A stretch of DNA of 64,000 bases from Sphingomonas sp. GC_Shp_5. GTDB taxonomy: Bacteria; Pseudomonadota; Alphaproteobacteria; Sphingomonadales; Sphingomonadaceae. The position numbers and the translations under genes were made by a program. The notes below the pieces were generated by a model, which saw only the letters and a program-made list of their open reading frames with translations, was not told the origin of the DNA and ran no database searches. The stretch's first letter is position 1. Each line of letters starts with the position of its first letter. Positions 16,788 to 25,749 of this stretch are shown in pieces. The stretch spans positions 1 through 64,000 of the forward strand of contig NZ_JALNUP010000019.1 of assembly GCF_026540855.1 (NCBI RefSeq), written 5' to 3'.

Positions 16788-17117
16788 TCAGCGCATCGCC
16801 AGCTGCGTGCCGCGGCCGGTGTCGCGGGCCGCGGTGGCTGTCGCGATTTGGCTGCGGATGTTGGCAATAACGTCGGCGCGGCAGCCACGAGCCTGCTCGC
16901 CGAGCGCGAGATGGATGCTGCTCATGCCTTCGCCGCACACCTTGCTGGCAACCTGATCCATGCGGATCGCCAGGCGCTGCTGACCCTCGACGCTGGTAAG
17001 ATCGATGCCGCGAAGGTTGAGCACGGCGCTATCGGCCGAGAAGGGGTTGGCGCCGGGGGTGGCGACGGCGGGGGCTGCCGCCAGGATTGCGGCGCAAGCC
17101 GCCAGACCGATCTTCAT
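16788..17117 (-). CDS. UrcA family protein
   Basis: Small exported protein of 109 residues: signal peptide (MKIGLAACAAILAAAPAVA), then the UrcA pattern with VLNLRGIDLTSVEGQQRLAIRMDQVASKVC and a second Cys in GEQARGCRADVI. UrcA proteins are common in Sphingomonadales and Caulobacterales, and their function is unknown. The start at 17117 is chosen because AGGAG lies six bases upstream; the run of in-frame ATGs just before it is less well placed. Confidence 0.8.
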   Translation of the reverse strand: MKIGLAACAAILAAAPAVATPGANPFSADSAVLNLRGIDLTSVEGQQRLAIRMDQVASKVCGEGMSSIHLALGEQARGCRADVIANIRSQIATATAARDTGRGTQLAMR

Positions 17118-17230
17118 CATCATCTCCTGCATTCACTGGCCCCTCGCTCTTGCGGCGATGAGGTGGCAACCATGTAGGGATTGCCCTGCGCCTCCACAAG
17201 CGCAACGCGGATGGAGCGGAGGGCTGAGGC

Positions 17231-17599
17231 TCAGTGGGCGCTGATCACCAGCGAGGCGAGTTCGAGCCGAGCGCCGAGCGCGCCAGGGGGTAGCAGCACC
17301 GTCATGCGCCGCTCCTTACCCGCGTCCGCCAGCGTGACGTCCAGCCTATCGCCACGCGCGATCGGCCAGGTCCGCGCGACTGACAGCGGTACGGTCATCC
17401 ACCAGGCACGGCCGCCTTCGACGGCAAGGTCGCGCCCGTCGACGCGGACTGCAATGGCGACGCGCTCGCGATGCCCCGAGAGACGCAGGCAGGTGTCGGC
17501 GCCGCAATGGACCAGAGTCGCCCGGGGCGCACGCTCTGCCATCGCCGGTGCTGCCGTCACCGCCATCATCGAGGCGAGAAGAAGAGCGCGGTCTGCCAT
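17231..17599 (-). CDS. Small exported protein of unknown function
   Basis: 122 residues with a likely signal peptide (MADRALLLASMMAVTAAPAMA) and a mature part with two Cys close together (VHCGADTCLRL) and beta-rich segments (VAIAVRVDGRDLAVEG, RRMTVLLPPGALGARLEL). No family is recognised. The start is set where the signal peptide begins; an upstream in-frame ATG at 17635 would give an atypical leader. It is followed in the same direction by the UrcA gene after about 110 bases. Confidence 0.55.
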   Translation of the reverse strand: MADRALLLASMMAVTAAPAMAERAPRATLVHCGADTCLRLSGHRERVAIAVRVDGRDLAVEGGRAWWMTVPLSVARTWPIARGDRLDVTLADAGKERRMTVLLPPGALGARLELASLVISAH

Positions 17600-17807
17600 G
17601 GTCGGTGCGTAGCCCGCCTGCACTGAGAGCGGCATTCGCCGTTTGACGTAGGTCGCGTCCACATCGGCCGCTTACGTCAAACGCCCCATATGGCTTCGCC
17701 GCCAATGTCCACAGTCTGTCGCTCGAGCGAATGGCCCCGTCCGAGGCGCCGACGCCGACCAGCGCTTCGCGGAGGGGCGACGAGTTTTCGGTTTCAAGGG
17801 GGCATTG

Positions 17808-20255
17808 ATGGCAGTAGGTTTCTCTCGCGCAGGCTTATTGTGCGCGACCGCGTTGATGGGCGTTGCCGGCACACCGGCACTGGCACAAGAAGCCCCCACC
17901 GACCCCGCTACCACCACCACGACGACAGCCATCACCGCCGATGCGAATGACATCGTGGTCACCGGCAGCCGGCGCCGGACGACGCTCCAGGATGCGCCGA
18001 TCAACATCAGCGCGGTGTCCGCCGACACCATCAAGTCGCAGCGGCTGGACGATATCCGCTCGCTCGCCAACTTCACCCCGGGCGTTACCGTGGCGGACAC
18101 CGGCCCGGCGAGCACCGGGCGGATCATCCTGCGCGGCATTTCCTCCAGTGACACCAACACCGGGGGCGCCAACAGCGCCAATGCCGTCGGCGTGTACCTC
18201 GGCGAAGTGCCGCTCTACCTCGATTTCAAGCTGATCGACGTCAACCGGGTCGAGGTGCTGCAGGGGCCGCAGGGCACGCTTTACGGGCTCGGCACGCTCG
18301 CCGGTGCGGTGCGCTACATCCCCAACCGCCCCGATACGGACAAGTTCACCGTCGATGTCCATGGCCGCGGCTATGCGGAATCGCATTCCGACGATTTCGG
18401 CGGGGTCGGCGATGTCGCGATCAACGTGCCGATCGTGAAGGATCACATCGCGTTCCGCACCGCCACCGGCTATTACGACAACGCCGGCTTCATCGATTAC
18501 AACTATCTGCTGCAGCAGCCGGGCGTCTCCGACCCGCAGCCCGGCCGCGCCACGGCGACCTCGACCGGGTCGCTCGGCACCAACGCCGATTACCTCGCCA
18601 ATTTCAAGCGTAAGGAGGATGTGAACTACGAGCACACCTTCACCACGCGCAACCAGCTGCTGCTTGAGGTCAACCCCGACATCAAGGCGTATCTGACCTA
18701 TGCCCATCAGAGCACCAAGACCGGCGGCAGCCAGTCCAACGGCGCCGGCGTGCTCGGCACCGGCAATTACGAGTCGCCGGGGCGTTACCTCGAGCCGGTC
18801 AACCGCAAGGCTGATCTGTTCGCCGCCGAGTTCAACATCAACCTCGGCAACATCGCCCAGCTGGTCAGCACCACGGCCTATACCAAGCAGCACGTCACCA
18901 GCACCGAAGACAATACCGATCTGCTGCTCGATCTGGACTATGGTTATGAGGCGTTTCCCGCCTTCTCCTCCTACGCCAACAACGAGCAGCATTATAAGCA
19001 GTTCAACCAGGAGGTCCGCCTGGTCTCCACCCATGGCGGGCCGTTCAGCTGGGTGCTCGGCGGCTTCTACAACCGCCTGAAATATGATAGCAACCGTCAT
19101 GAATACACGCCGGGCTTCGCCGAATATTTTGACATTCCGCGGCCGGATAATCTTGAGTATATTTCGCAGCTCAACACCAAGACAGTGGAGAAGGCCGCTT
19201 ATGGCGAGCTGACCTTCCACCCGACCCACGCATGGCAGATCACGGGCGGCCTGCGTTACTTCAAATATGACGCCGACGTGGTGGGCGGATCGGCCTTGCC
19301 GCTGATCGGCGCGGGTATCGGCGATTACCCGTCCACCACCATCAATGCCAACCGGTTCCAGCCGGGGACGACCGGCAAGGACGGCCTCGTGTGGAAGGCG
19401 AACACCTCCTACAAGTTCAGCGACAATCTGCTCGCCTATTTCACCTATTCGACCGGTTATCGGATCGGCGGCGCCAACCAGGTGGTGGCGTGCACCGATG
19501 AGGATCTGGCACGGGCCGCCGCTGGCGGCCAGGTGCTCTGCGCGCTGCCGAACGAGCGGTTCTATGGACCCGACAAGACCCGCAACAAGGAGATCGGCGT
19601 CCGCGGCAGCCTGTTCGACAAGAAGCTCCAGTTCACCGTCGACGGCTTCGAGATCAACTGGACCGGCGTCCAGGTGCCGAGCCAGACCCTCAACGGCGCG
19701 ATCGGCATCACCGTCAACGGCGCCGATGCGGTGTCGCGCGGCTTCGACGTCCAGGCGACCTTGAAGCCTGTTCGCAACCTCACGCTGATCGGCACCTATT
19801 CCTATGTCGACGCGCATCTGACGCAGGATGTCGCCGGCCTGGTGGTGAGCCAGGGCGAGCGGTACGGCGCATTTGCCGGCGATCGCTTGCCGGGCTCGGC
19901 CAAGAACTCGGGTAGCGCGCAGCTGATCTACACCTATCCGCTCGATGACGACCGGTCGATCGAGGCCAGCTGGGCGACCATCTATCGTGGCGACATCTAT
20001 TCGCGCGTCGGCTTGCGCGGCAATGGCGAGATCATTCCCAGCTATGTCACCCATAGCGCGTCGCTCAACTACATCACCAAGCAGTTCGAGATCGGCCTGT
20101 TTGCCGACAACATCTTCGACAAATATGCGGTGACGGCGATCAGCAACGACATCTCCTCGTACAATCAGGTCCGCACCGACGTGGTCGAGCGTTACTATGC
20201 GCGCGGTGTGCTGACCCCGCGGCGGGCAGGGGTGGAGTTCCGGATCCACTATTGA
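17808..20255 (+). CDS. TonB-dependent outer-membrane receptor
   Basis: 815-residue outer-membrane transporter. It has a signal peptide (ending TPALAQ), a TonB-box-like NDIVVTGSR, and a plug domain with ANFTPGVTV and a GPQGTLYGLGTLAGAVRYI signature. A long beta-barrel with alternating aromatic strands follows, ending in the C-terminal aromatic-rich GVEFRIHY. It imports a ligand with TonB energy. The ligand is not evident; the barrel looks like the broad FyuA/PupA-like group of sphingomonads. The ATG at 17808 follows AAGGGGG by five bases. A strong terminator lies just downstream, so the ferredoxin genes are probably a separate unit. Confidence 0.88.
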   Translation: MAVGFSRAGLLCATALMGVAGTPALAQEAPTDPATTTTTTAITADANDIVVTGSRRRTTLQDAPINISAVSADTIKSQRLDDIRSLANFTPGVTVADTGPASTGRIILRGISSSDTNTGGANSANAVGVYLGEVPLYLDFKLIDVNRVEVLQGPQGTLYGLGTLAGAVRYIPNRPDTDKFTVDVHGRGYAESHSDDFGGVGDVAINVPIVKDHIAFRTATGYYDNAGFIDYNYLLQQPGVSDPQPGRATATSTGSLGTNADYLANFKRKEDVNYEHTFTTRNQLLLEVNPDIKAYLTYAHQSTKTGGSQSNGAGVLGTGNYESPGRYLEPVNRKADLFAAEFNINLGNIAQLVSTTAYTKQHVTSTEDNTDLLLDLDYGYEAFPAFSSYANNEQHYKQFNQEVRLVSTHGGPFSWVLGGFYNRLKYDSNRHEYTPGFAEYFDIPRPDNLEYISQLNTKTVEKAAYGELTFHPTHAWQITGGLRYFKYDADVVGGSALPLIGAGIGDYPSTTINANRFQPGTTGKDGLVWKANTSYKFSDNLLAYFTYSTGYRIGGANQVVACTDEDLARAAAGGQVLCALPNERFYGPDKTRNKEIGVRGSLFDKKLQFTVDGFEINWTGVQVPSQTLNGAIGITVNGADAVSRGFDVQATLKPVRNLTLIGTYSYVDAHLTQDVAGLVVSQGERYGAFAGDRLPGSAKNSGSAQLIYTYPLDDDRSIEASWATIYRGDIYSRVGLRGNGEIIPSYVTHSASLNYITKQFEIGLFADNIFDKYAVTAISNDISSYNQVRTDVVERYYARGVLTPRRAGVEFRIHY

Positions 20256-20311
20256 GCCACGGCCGGGCGGCCCCGCTGCCGCCGCTGACCGACGTTTGAC
20301 CCTTGATGATG

Positions 20312-20348
20312 AAAGCGGGGGCCACCACGCGTGGACGCCCCCGCTTTT
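20312..20348 (+). terminator. Strong intrinsic terminator
   Basis: Arms AAAGCGGGGGC (20312-20322) and GCCCCCGCTTT (20337-20347) are perfect complements. The loop itself can pair as CCACGCGTGG, and TTTTCTTT follows. This is the clearest rho-independent terminator in the window and ends the TonB receptor transcript about 55 bases after its stop. The A-rich left arm may let it work for the other strand too. Confidence 0.85.
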
Positions 20349-20384
20349 CTTTCGTAGCCACCGTTCCCAACCTGCAAGGACCTT

Positions 20385-20702
20385 ATGACCCAGTTGATCG
20401 TGACGACGCGCGAAGGTGACACGCGCGAATTGACCGCCGGCGCCGGCCTGTCGGTGATGGAAGTGATCCGTGACGGCGGGATCGACGAGCTGCTGGCGCT
20501 GTGCGGCGGCTGCCTGTCCTGCGCCACCTGCCACGTCATCGTCGATCCGGCGGATGCCGCGCGATTGTCGCCGGCGAGCAGCGAAGAGGAAGACCTGCTC
20601 GATGGCCTCGATCACCGCGCGCCTACATCGCGGCTGTCGTGCCAGATTCCGTTCGATGACGATCTGGATGGTCTGCGCGTAACGATCGCGGCTGACGCAT
20701 AA
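20385..20702 (+). CDS. 2Fe-2S ferredoxin, adrenodoxin type
   Basis: 105-residue electron carrier with the adrenodoxin-type cluster ligands Cys40, Cys46, Cys49 and Cys86 (C-x5-C-x2-C ... C); an extra Cys43 sits inside the binding loop. The acidic stretch [12 protein letters not shown] near 65-76 matches the partner-docking helix of P450 and oxygenase ferredoxins. AAGGA precedes the ATG. The next gene is a ferredoxin reductase, so the two form an NAD(P)H-to-ferredoxin chain. No P450 or oxygenase lies in the window, so the terminal acceptor is unknown. Confidence 0.92.
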   Translation: MTQLIVTTREGDTRELTAGAGLSVMEVIRDGGIDELLALCGGCLSCATCHVIVDPADAARLSPASSEEEDLLDGLDHRAPTSRLSCQIPFDDDLDGLRVTIAADA

Positions 20703-20729
20703 GCGGGTGAGGCGGCTTGGTCGGATGTG

Positions 20730-21974
20730 ATGATGAAGCATTTTGATGTGGTGATCGTCGGCGCCAGCCATGCCGGCGCTCAAACCGCAATCATGCTGCG
20801 GCAGCTCAAGTTCGCTGGCACCATTGCGCTTGTCGGCGACGAGACCAGCCTGCCTTACGAACGTCCGCCGCTGTCCAAGGAATATCTCGCCGGCGACAAG
20901 CCCTTCGAACGCCTGCTGATCCGCCCTGCCGCCTTCTGGGACGACAAGGCCATCGAGCTGAAGCTCGGTTGCCGGATCGTCGCCGTCGATGCGGTCGCGC
21001 GCCGCATCACCAGCGCCGACGGCGAGACCATCGGCTATGGCACGTTGGTGTGGGCGGCGGGTGGGACGCCGCGGCGTCTCTCCTGCCAAGGGCATGATCT
21101 CGCCCGCGTCCATGCGGTCCGCTCGCGCGACGATGTCGACCTGCTGGCCGCCGAACTACCGTCGGTGTCGCGCGTGGTGGTGATCGGTGGCGGCTACATC
21201 GGGTTGGAAGCGGCGGCCGTGCTGGTCGCAGCGGGCAAGCAGGTGACGATAGTGGAGGCGCAGCAGCATGTGCTCGCGCGCGTCGCGAGCGAGCCGCTGG
21301 CGCGCTTCGTCGAAGCCGAGCACCGCGCCCGGGGCGTCGACATGCGCCTCGGTGCGACCGTCGACTGTGTCGAGGAAGCCGATGGCGCGGCGTGCGGCGT
21401 GCGGCTGGCCACGGGCGAGGTGCTGCCGGCCGACATGGTGATCGTCGGGATCGGCATCAATCCGGCGGTGGAAGCGCTGATCGCCGCCGGCGCGCGGGCC
21501 GGCAATGGCGTGGAGGTCGACGCCTGGTGTCGCACGAGCCTTCCCCACGTCTATGCGATCGGCGATTGTGCAGCACATGCCAGCGATTTCGCCGGCGGCG
21601 CGATGATCAGGCTCGAATCCGTGCAGAACGCCAACGACATGGCAGCGACCGTGGCACGTGCGGTGGTCGGCGACGCACAACCCTATCGTTCACTCCCGTG
21701 GTTCTGGTCCAACCAATATGATCTCCGCCTGCAGACCGTGGGTCTCTCCCTCGGCCATGACGACGCGGTGGTCCGCGGCGACACGAGTGCGCGCTCCTTT
21801 TCAGTCATCTATCTCAAGCAGGGCAGGGTCGTGGCGCTGGACTGCGTCAATGCGACCAAGGATTATGTGCAGGGTCGCAAGCTCGTCGAAGCAGGGATGA
21901 GGCTGCCTCCGGCCGTGCTTGCCGATAGCGCGATCGCGCTCAAGGACATGATGCAACCGGCTGCTATTGAGTAG
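20730..21974 (+). CDS. NAD(P)H-dependent ferredoxin reductase (FAD)
   Basis: 414-residue two-dinucleotide-fold flavoprotein: FAD motif [13 protein letters not shown] at the N-terminus, NAD(P) motif [16 protein letters not shown] in the middle, and the second FAD motif [12 protein letters not shown] reductase C-terminal domain with [15 protein letters not shown] follows. This is the putidaredoxin/rhodocoxin-reductase type that reduces a 2Fe-2S ferredoxin, here surely the product of the preceding gene. In-frame starts GTG 20727, ATG 20730 and ATG 20733 cannot be separated with confidence. Confidence 0.92.
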   Translation: MMKHFDVVIVGASHAGAQTAIMLRQLKFAGTIALVGDETSLPYERPPLSKEYLAGDKPFERLLIRPAAFWDDKAIELKLGCRIVAVDAVARRITSADGETIGYGTLVWAAGGTPRRLSCQGHDLARVHAVRSRDDVDLLAAELPSVSRVVVIGGGYIGLEAAAVLVAAGKQVTIVEAQQHVLARVASEPLARFVEAEHRARGVDMRLGATVDCVEEADGAACGVRLATGEVLPADMVIVGIGINPAVEALIAAGARAGNGVEVDAWCRTSLPHVYAIGDCAAHASDFAGGAMIRLESVQNANDMAATVARAVVGDAQPYRSLPWFWSNQYDLRLQTVGLSLGHDDAVVRGDTSARSFSVIYLKQGRVVALDCVNATKDYVQGRKLVEAGMRLPPAVLADSAIALKDMMQPAAIE

Positions 21975-23358
21975 CGGCGAGCAACGTCGCGCCCCAGGCG
22001 GGCATCGTCAGGCTCTCTCCCGCTTTGATCGTCACCGTCTCACCGGTGCGAAACGCCCGGTAGCGCCCGGCCTGGAGCGCCGTCGGGAAGGTGACGGTCA
22101 CCGGCTTGGCGGAGAAGTTGAACGCGGCGAACACCTTGTCGCCGCCCTGGGCGCGAACGAAGCTGAACACCTGAGCGGGCTTGTCATTCTCGACCTTGAC
22201 CATGGTCGCGCCCCAGCGTCCGTTGGCGAGCGCCGGATGCGCTTTGCGGAAGCCGATGAGGTCACGATAGAGATCGTTGAGCGGGCATGGCGTCGTCCAG
22301 TCGATCGGATCGCGCTCGAAGAACTTCAGCCGGCGCCGATTGCAGGCTTCCTGACCGTCATAGATCATCGGAATGCCCTCGCTGACCATCTCGAGCGTGA
22401 TGGCGGCGTTCAGCATCGGCCCGAAGGCTTCGAACTGGGTCTTGTGCCAGGCATTGATGTCGTGGTTCTCGATCCACAACATGCGCATGCCCGCCTTCGG
22501 CCACGCTTTCTCATTCTCGGCATAATATTCGTAGAGCCCGGTGGCATCGGTCGGGCCGGCGGCGATGCGCTCCATCGTTTCATACCATTGCCAGCTGTAG
22601 GTCGCGTCGAACGCGCGCGCGAGCAGGTCCGGCGTCTTCCATTCGGCAAGCATGAACACCGGGCGGATCTTCTCGAGGTCGGCGCGGGCACCTTCCCAGA
22701 AATCGAGCGGGACATAACCCGCGGCATCGGCACGATAGCCGTCGATGCCGACATCGCGCACCCAATAGGCCATGGCCTCGGTCATCGCCTTGCGCAGCGC
22801 CGGCTTGGAATAATCGAGGTCGATGATGTCGTCCCAGTCCCACCATGGGGTCGGGTGGAAATCGCCCTTCCAGTCGCGCTTGTACCAGTCGGGATGCTGG
22901 GTGACCCAGGCATTGTCCCAGGCGGTGTGATTGGCGACCCAATCGAGGATGACGTGGAAGCCCTGTGCATGGGCAGCGTCGACAAAGGCCTTGAGATCGG
23001 CCTTGGTGCCGAACTCGGGATTGACCGCGGTATAGTCGCGCACCGAATAAGGGCTGCCGAGCGAGCCCTTGCGGTGCTTGGCGCCGATCGGGTGGATCGG
23101 CATCAGCCACAGGATATCGACACCGAGTTTCCTGAGGCGCGGCAACTGCTGTTGCGCCGCGCGGAAGGTGCCCTCCTTGGTGAACTGGCGCGTGTTGATC
23201 TGATAGATCACCGCGTTCTTGGTCCAGGGCGCGTTGGTCAGGCTGACATAGGGGCGGGGCGTGTAATCGGCCTCCGTCCGCTGCTCGATCGGCGGGCGCT
23301 GGGCAAGCGCCGGCGCCGCGGCGAGCAGAGCAAGCGTCGTCGCGAGGGTACGCAGCAT
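21964..23358 (-). CDS. Exported GH13 alpha-amylase family enzyme
   Basis: 464 residues with a signal peptide ([19 protein letters not shown]), so it probably acts in the periplasm. The GH13 regions are seen in order: [16 protein letters not shown] (nucleophile Asp), [10 protein letters not shown] (acid Glu) and IENHDINAW (transition-state Asp), then a short C-terminal beta domain. It should cut alpha-1,4-glucans or maltodextrins imported through the outer membrane. It overlaps the end of the MFS gene (TGATG) on the same strand, forming a two-gene import/hydrolysis unit. The exact subfamily was not determined. Confidence 0.9.
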   Translation of the reverse strand: MLRTLATTLALLAAAPALAQRPPIEQRTEADYTPRPYVSLTNAPWTKNAVIYQINTRQFTKEGTFRAAQQQLPRLRKLGVDILWLMPIHPIGAKHRKGSLGSPYSVRDYTAVNPEFGTKADLKAFVDAAHAQGFHVILDWVANHTAWDNAWVTQHPDWYKRDWKGDFHPTPWWDWDDIIDLDYSKPALRKAMTEAMAYWVRDVGIDGYRADAAGYVPLDFWEGARADLEKIRPVFMLAEWKTPDLLARAFDATYSWQWYETMERIAAGPTDATGLYEYYAENEKAWPKAGMRMLWIENHDINAWHKTQFEAFGPMLNAAITLEMVSEGIPMIYDGQEACNRRRLKFFERDPIDWTTPCPLNDLYRDLIGFRKAHPALANGRWGATMVKVENDKPAQVFSFVRAQGGDKVFAAFNFSAKPVTVTFPTALQAGRYRAFRTGETVTIKAGESLTMPAWGATLLAATQ

Positions 23359-24890
23359 CAGGAAAGATCCTCGGCAAGAGAGGGAGGAAGGGTTTCCGGC
23401 ACCCGCAGCGCCGCGGCGGCCGCCAGCGCCATGACGATCGCGGCGAAGGCCATCGTCCAGATCGGCTCGGTCGGGAAAAAGGCCTTGAGCACCGACCCCA
23501 TGACCGTTGCGACCAGCAACTGCGGCAGCACGATGAAGATGTTGAACAGGCCCATGTAGATGCCAAGCTTGGCCTGGGGCAGGCTGGAGGCGAGAATCGC
23601 ATAAGGGAGGGCGAGGATCGACGCCCAGGCGATGCCGATGCCGAGTTCGCTGACGATCAGCCAATGCGGATCGCGCACCACCAGGAAGCTCGCAAAGCCG
23701 GCGGACCCGCACAGCAGGCAGGCAATGTGGGTCTTCACCTGGCCGATCAGCCCGGCGAGCCGCGGCAGCACCAGCAACGCGGCGGCCGCGGCGACCGCAT
23801 TGTAGACCGCGAACAGCACGCCGACCCAATCGCCGCCCGCATTATAGGCGGCGCTGTGCGGATCGCTCGACCCGTACATGTACTGCGCCACCACCGGGGT
23901 GGTGAAGATCCACATGATGAACAATGCCGACCAGCTGAAGAACTGAACCAGCGCCAACCGCTTCATGATCTGCGGCATGCCGACGAAATCGGCCACGATC
24001 AGGCTCAGCGCATTGTCCGGCTTGCCGCCGCGCGCGAGCGCGATCCCGGCGATACCGGCGCCGCCGTAAAAGACGAGCAGCGCGCCGAGCAGGTAAACCT
24101 CCTTTTGCAGCGCGAGTTCGGGCACGGCGATCATCACGGCAACACCCGCTACGATCCAGCCGATGCTCCGGCCAAAACCCCGGGCTGCGAGCGCAGGGGC
24201 CGCATGGGTTGTGACAGGGCTCGGTGTGTCTTCGCCGAACCCGGCCATCTCGGCCGGGCTGTATTCGCGGGTGTTACCGATCGTCCACAGCACCGCGAGC
24301 AGCAGCGCGGCGCCGCCGAACCAGAAGCTGTAACGCACGGTGTCAGGGACGCCGGCCAGCGCGCTTTCCGACACGCCGAGCCGGGCGAGCACGAAGGGGA
24401 AGATCGATCCAACCACGGCGCCGGTGCCGATGAACACGGTCTGCAGCGCGTAGCCCGCGGTGTGCTGGCGGCGCGGCAGCATGTCGCCGACAAAGGCGCG
24501 GAACGGCTCCATCGAAACGTTGATCGAGGCGTCCAGCACCCACAAGGTGAGCGCTGCCATCCATAACACCGGGGTCTCCGGCATCACCAGCAGGGCGATT
24601 GCCGCCAGCACGGCACCGGCGAAAAAGTACGGCCGGCGGCGGCCGAAGCGGTTCCAGGTGCGATCGCTGTAATGACCGATGATCGGTTGGACGAGCAGGC
24701 CGGTGAGCGGTGCCGCGACCCAGAGGTAGGACAGGTCGTCGAGCGAGCCGCCGAGCGTCTGGAAGATCCGGCTCATGTTGGCATTCTGCAGCGCAAAGCC
24801 GATCTGGATACCGAGGAAGCCGAAGCTCATGTTCCACAGGCCGGCAAAGCCCTGGACTGGTTTCTCGATCAACAATCGGCTCTCCGTCAC
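23358..24890 (-). CDS. SLC45-type MFS sugar transporter
   Basis: Inner-membrane transporter of 510 residues with 12 hydrophobic segments and family motifs GFLGIQIGFALQNANMSRIFQTLGG, GHYSDRTWNRFGRRRPYF and a VSMEPFRAFVGDMLP segment. This group resembles MalY of the Caulobacter maltose system and carries maltose or maltodextrins into the cytoplasm. The GTG at 24890 (MTESRLLIEKPVQGFAGLWNMSFG) gives the normal short N-terminus. An ATG at 24962 would lie on top of the candidate operator and lacks a clear ribosome site. Its stop overlaps the amylase start. Confidence 0.88.
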   Translation of the reverse strand: MTESRLLIEKPVQGFAGLWNMSFGFLGIQIGFALQNANMSRIFQTLGGSLDDLSYLWVAAPLTGLLVQPIIGHYSDRTWNRFGRRRPYFFAGAVLAAIALLVMPETPVLWMAALTLWVLDASINVSMEPFRAFVGDMLPRRQHTAGYALQTVFIGTGAVVGSIFPFVLARLGVSESALAGVPDTVRYSFWFGGAALLLAVLWTIGNTREYSPAEMAGFGEDTPSPVTTHAAPALAARGFGRSIGWIVAGVAVMIAVPELALQKEVYLLGALLVFYGGAGIAGIALARGGKPDNALSLIVADFVGMPQIMKRLALVQFFSWSALFIMWIFTTPVVAQYMYGSSDPHSAAYNAGGDWVGVLFAVYNAVAAAAALLVLPRLAGLIGQVKTHIACLLCGSAGFASFLVVRDPHWLIVSELGIGIAWASILALPYAILASSLPQAKLGIYMGLFNIFIVLPQLLVATVMGSVLKAFFPTEPIWTMAFAAIVMALAAAAALRVPETLPPSLAEDLS

Positions 24891-24958
24891 CGTCGCCGCT
24901 TGCGATGCGACGATCTGAGCAAAGCAGCCTGCCGGCAAGGGCGCGCGCCGACAAGGCT

Positions 24959-24970
24959 GCATACGAATAC
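24959..24970. promoter_or_regulatory. Candidate LacI-family operator upstream of the transporter gene
   Basis: GCATACGAATAC lies about 69 bases before the transporter start and about 90 bases before the divergent DUF6445 gene. It matches 10 of 12 bases of the more symmetric element at 26837-26848 read on the other strand (GCATACGTATTC). Shared half-site plus location between regulated-looking genes suggests binding by the LacI-family protein of this locus. Inference only. Confidence 0.4.
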
Positions 24971-25059
24971 CTAACGCTCGTGGCGCGACGAAAGCGTGCG
25001 GCTGGCGACCGGCCGCGGCGGCTTGCGCGCGCGCGCGGGCTTGAGGCACAAGCGCGCCC

Positions 25060-25731
25060 ATGGCCGCTCCCATCCTCCACCGCCAAGGCAATGAGCAGCG
25101 CCCGCTGATCGTGCTCGACGACTTCTGGTCCGATCCCGAGGCGTTGCGCGAGGATGCGGCGAGCCTGAAGATGGGCGAGATCGGGCCGCATTATCCCGGC
25201 GTGCGGGCAGAAGTGCCGGCCCGACTGGCCGAGACCATGCGCCGCCGCGTCGCGCCACTGCTTGCTACCCACTTCGGGCTCGACCCCGCACCCGCAGTGT
25301 CGGAGGCCTATTATTCGCTTGTGACGACACCCCCGGCGCAGCTCGCGCCAATCCAGCGACTGCCGCATTTTGACGGCGTCGAGCCGCGCCGCATCGCGCT
25401 GCTGCTGTTCCTGGGGCGTGGCGAGCAGGGCGGCACCGCTTTCTATCGCCAGCGCGGCACCGGCTATGAAAGCGTTGATGCGGCGCGACTCGCATCGTTC
25501 AAGGAGACACTCGACGCCGGCGTGCGGCACCATGGCATGCCCGCGCCCTCCTACATTGCGGGTGACACACCGCTGTACGAGCAGGTCGCGATCCAGCCGG
25601 CGCGGTTCAATCGAGCGTTGGTCTACGCCGGCAACACACTGCATTGCGCCTATCTGCCGCAAGAAGTGACCTTGAGTACCGATCCGCTCGCCGGGCGGCT
25701 GACGCTCAATCTCTTCCTGTTCGACGACTAG
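25060..25731 (+). CDS. DUF6445 family protein, possible 2-oxoglutarate/iron oxygenase-like fold
   Basis: 223-residue cytoplasmic protein of a family often encoded beside flavin halogenase-like genes in Caulobacter and Sphingomonas relatives. An HxD (PHFDGV) and a distal His (GNTLHCAYLP) are spaced as in double-stranded beta-helix Fe(II) oxygenases, with RLTLNLFLF near the C-terminus as the last strand. Catalysis has not been shown for the family as far as I know. It is divergent from the transporter gene and convergent with the LacI gene (18 bases apart). The locus contains two halogenase-like enzymes, matching the usual association. Confidence 0.7.
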   Translation: MAAPILHRQGNEQRPLIVLDDFWSDPEALREDAASLKMGEIGPHYPGVRAEVPARLAETMRRRVAPLLATHFGLDPAPAVSEAYYSLVTTPPAQLAPIQRLPHFDGVEPRRIALLLFLGRGEQGGTAFYRQRGTGYESVDAARLASFKETLDAGVRHHGMPAPSYIAGDTPLYEQVAIQPARFNRALVYAGNTLHCAYLPQEVTLSTDPLAGRLTLNLFLFDD

Positions 25732-25749
25732 GCCGCTGTCTGGCGCGGC

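Noticed and set aside
17835..21113. 1092-codon minus-strand frame opposite the TonB receptor and ferredoxin genes
   Set aside because: It runs across several unrelated plus-strand genes and a strong terminator, which no single real gene would do.
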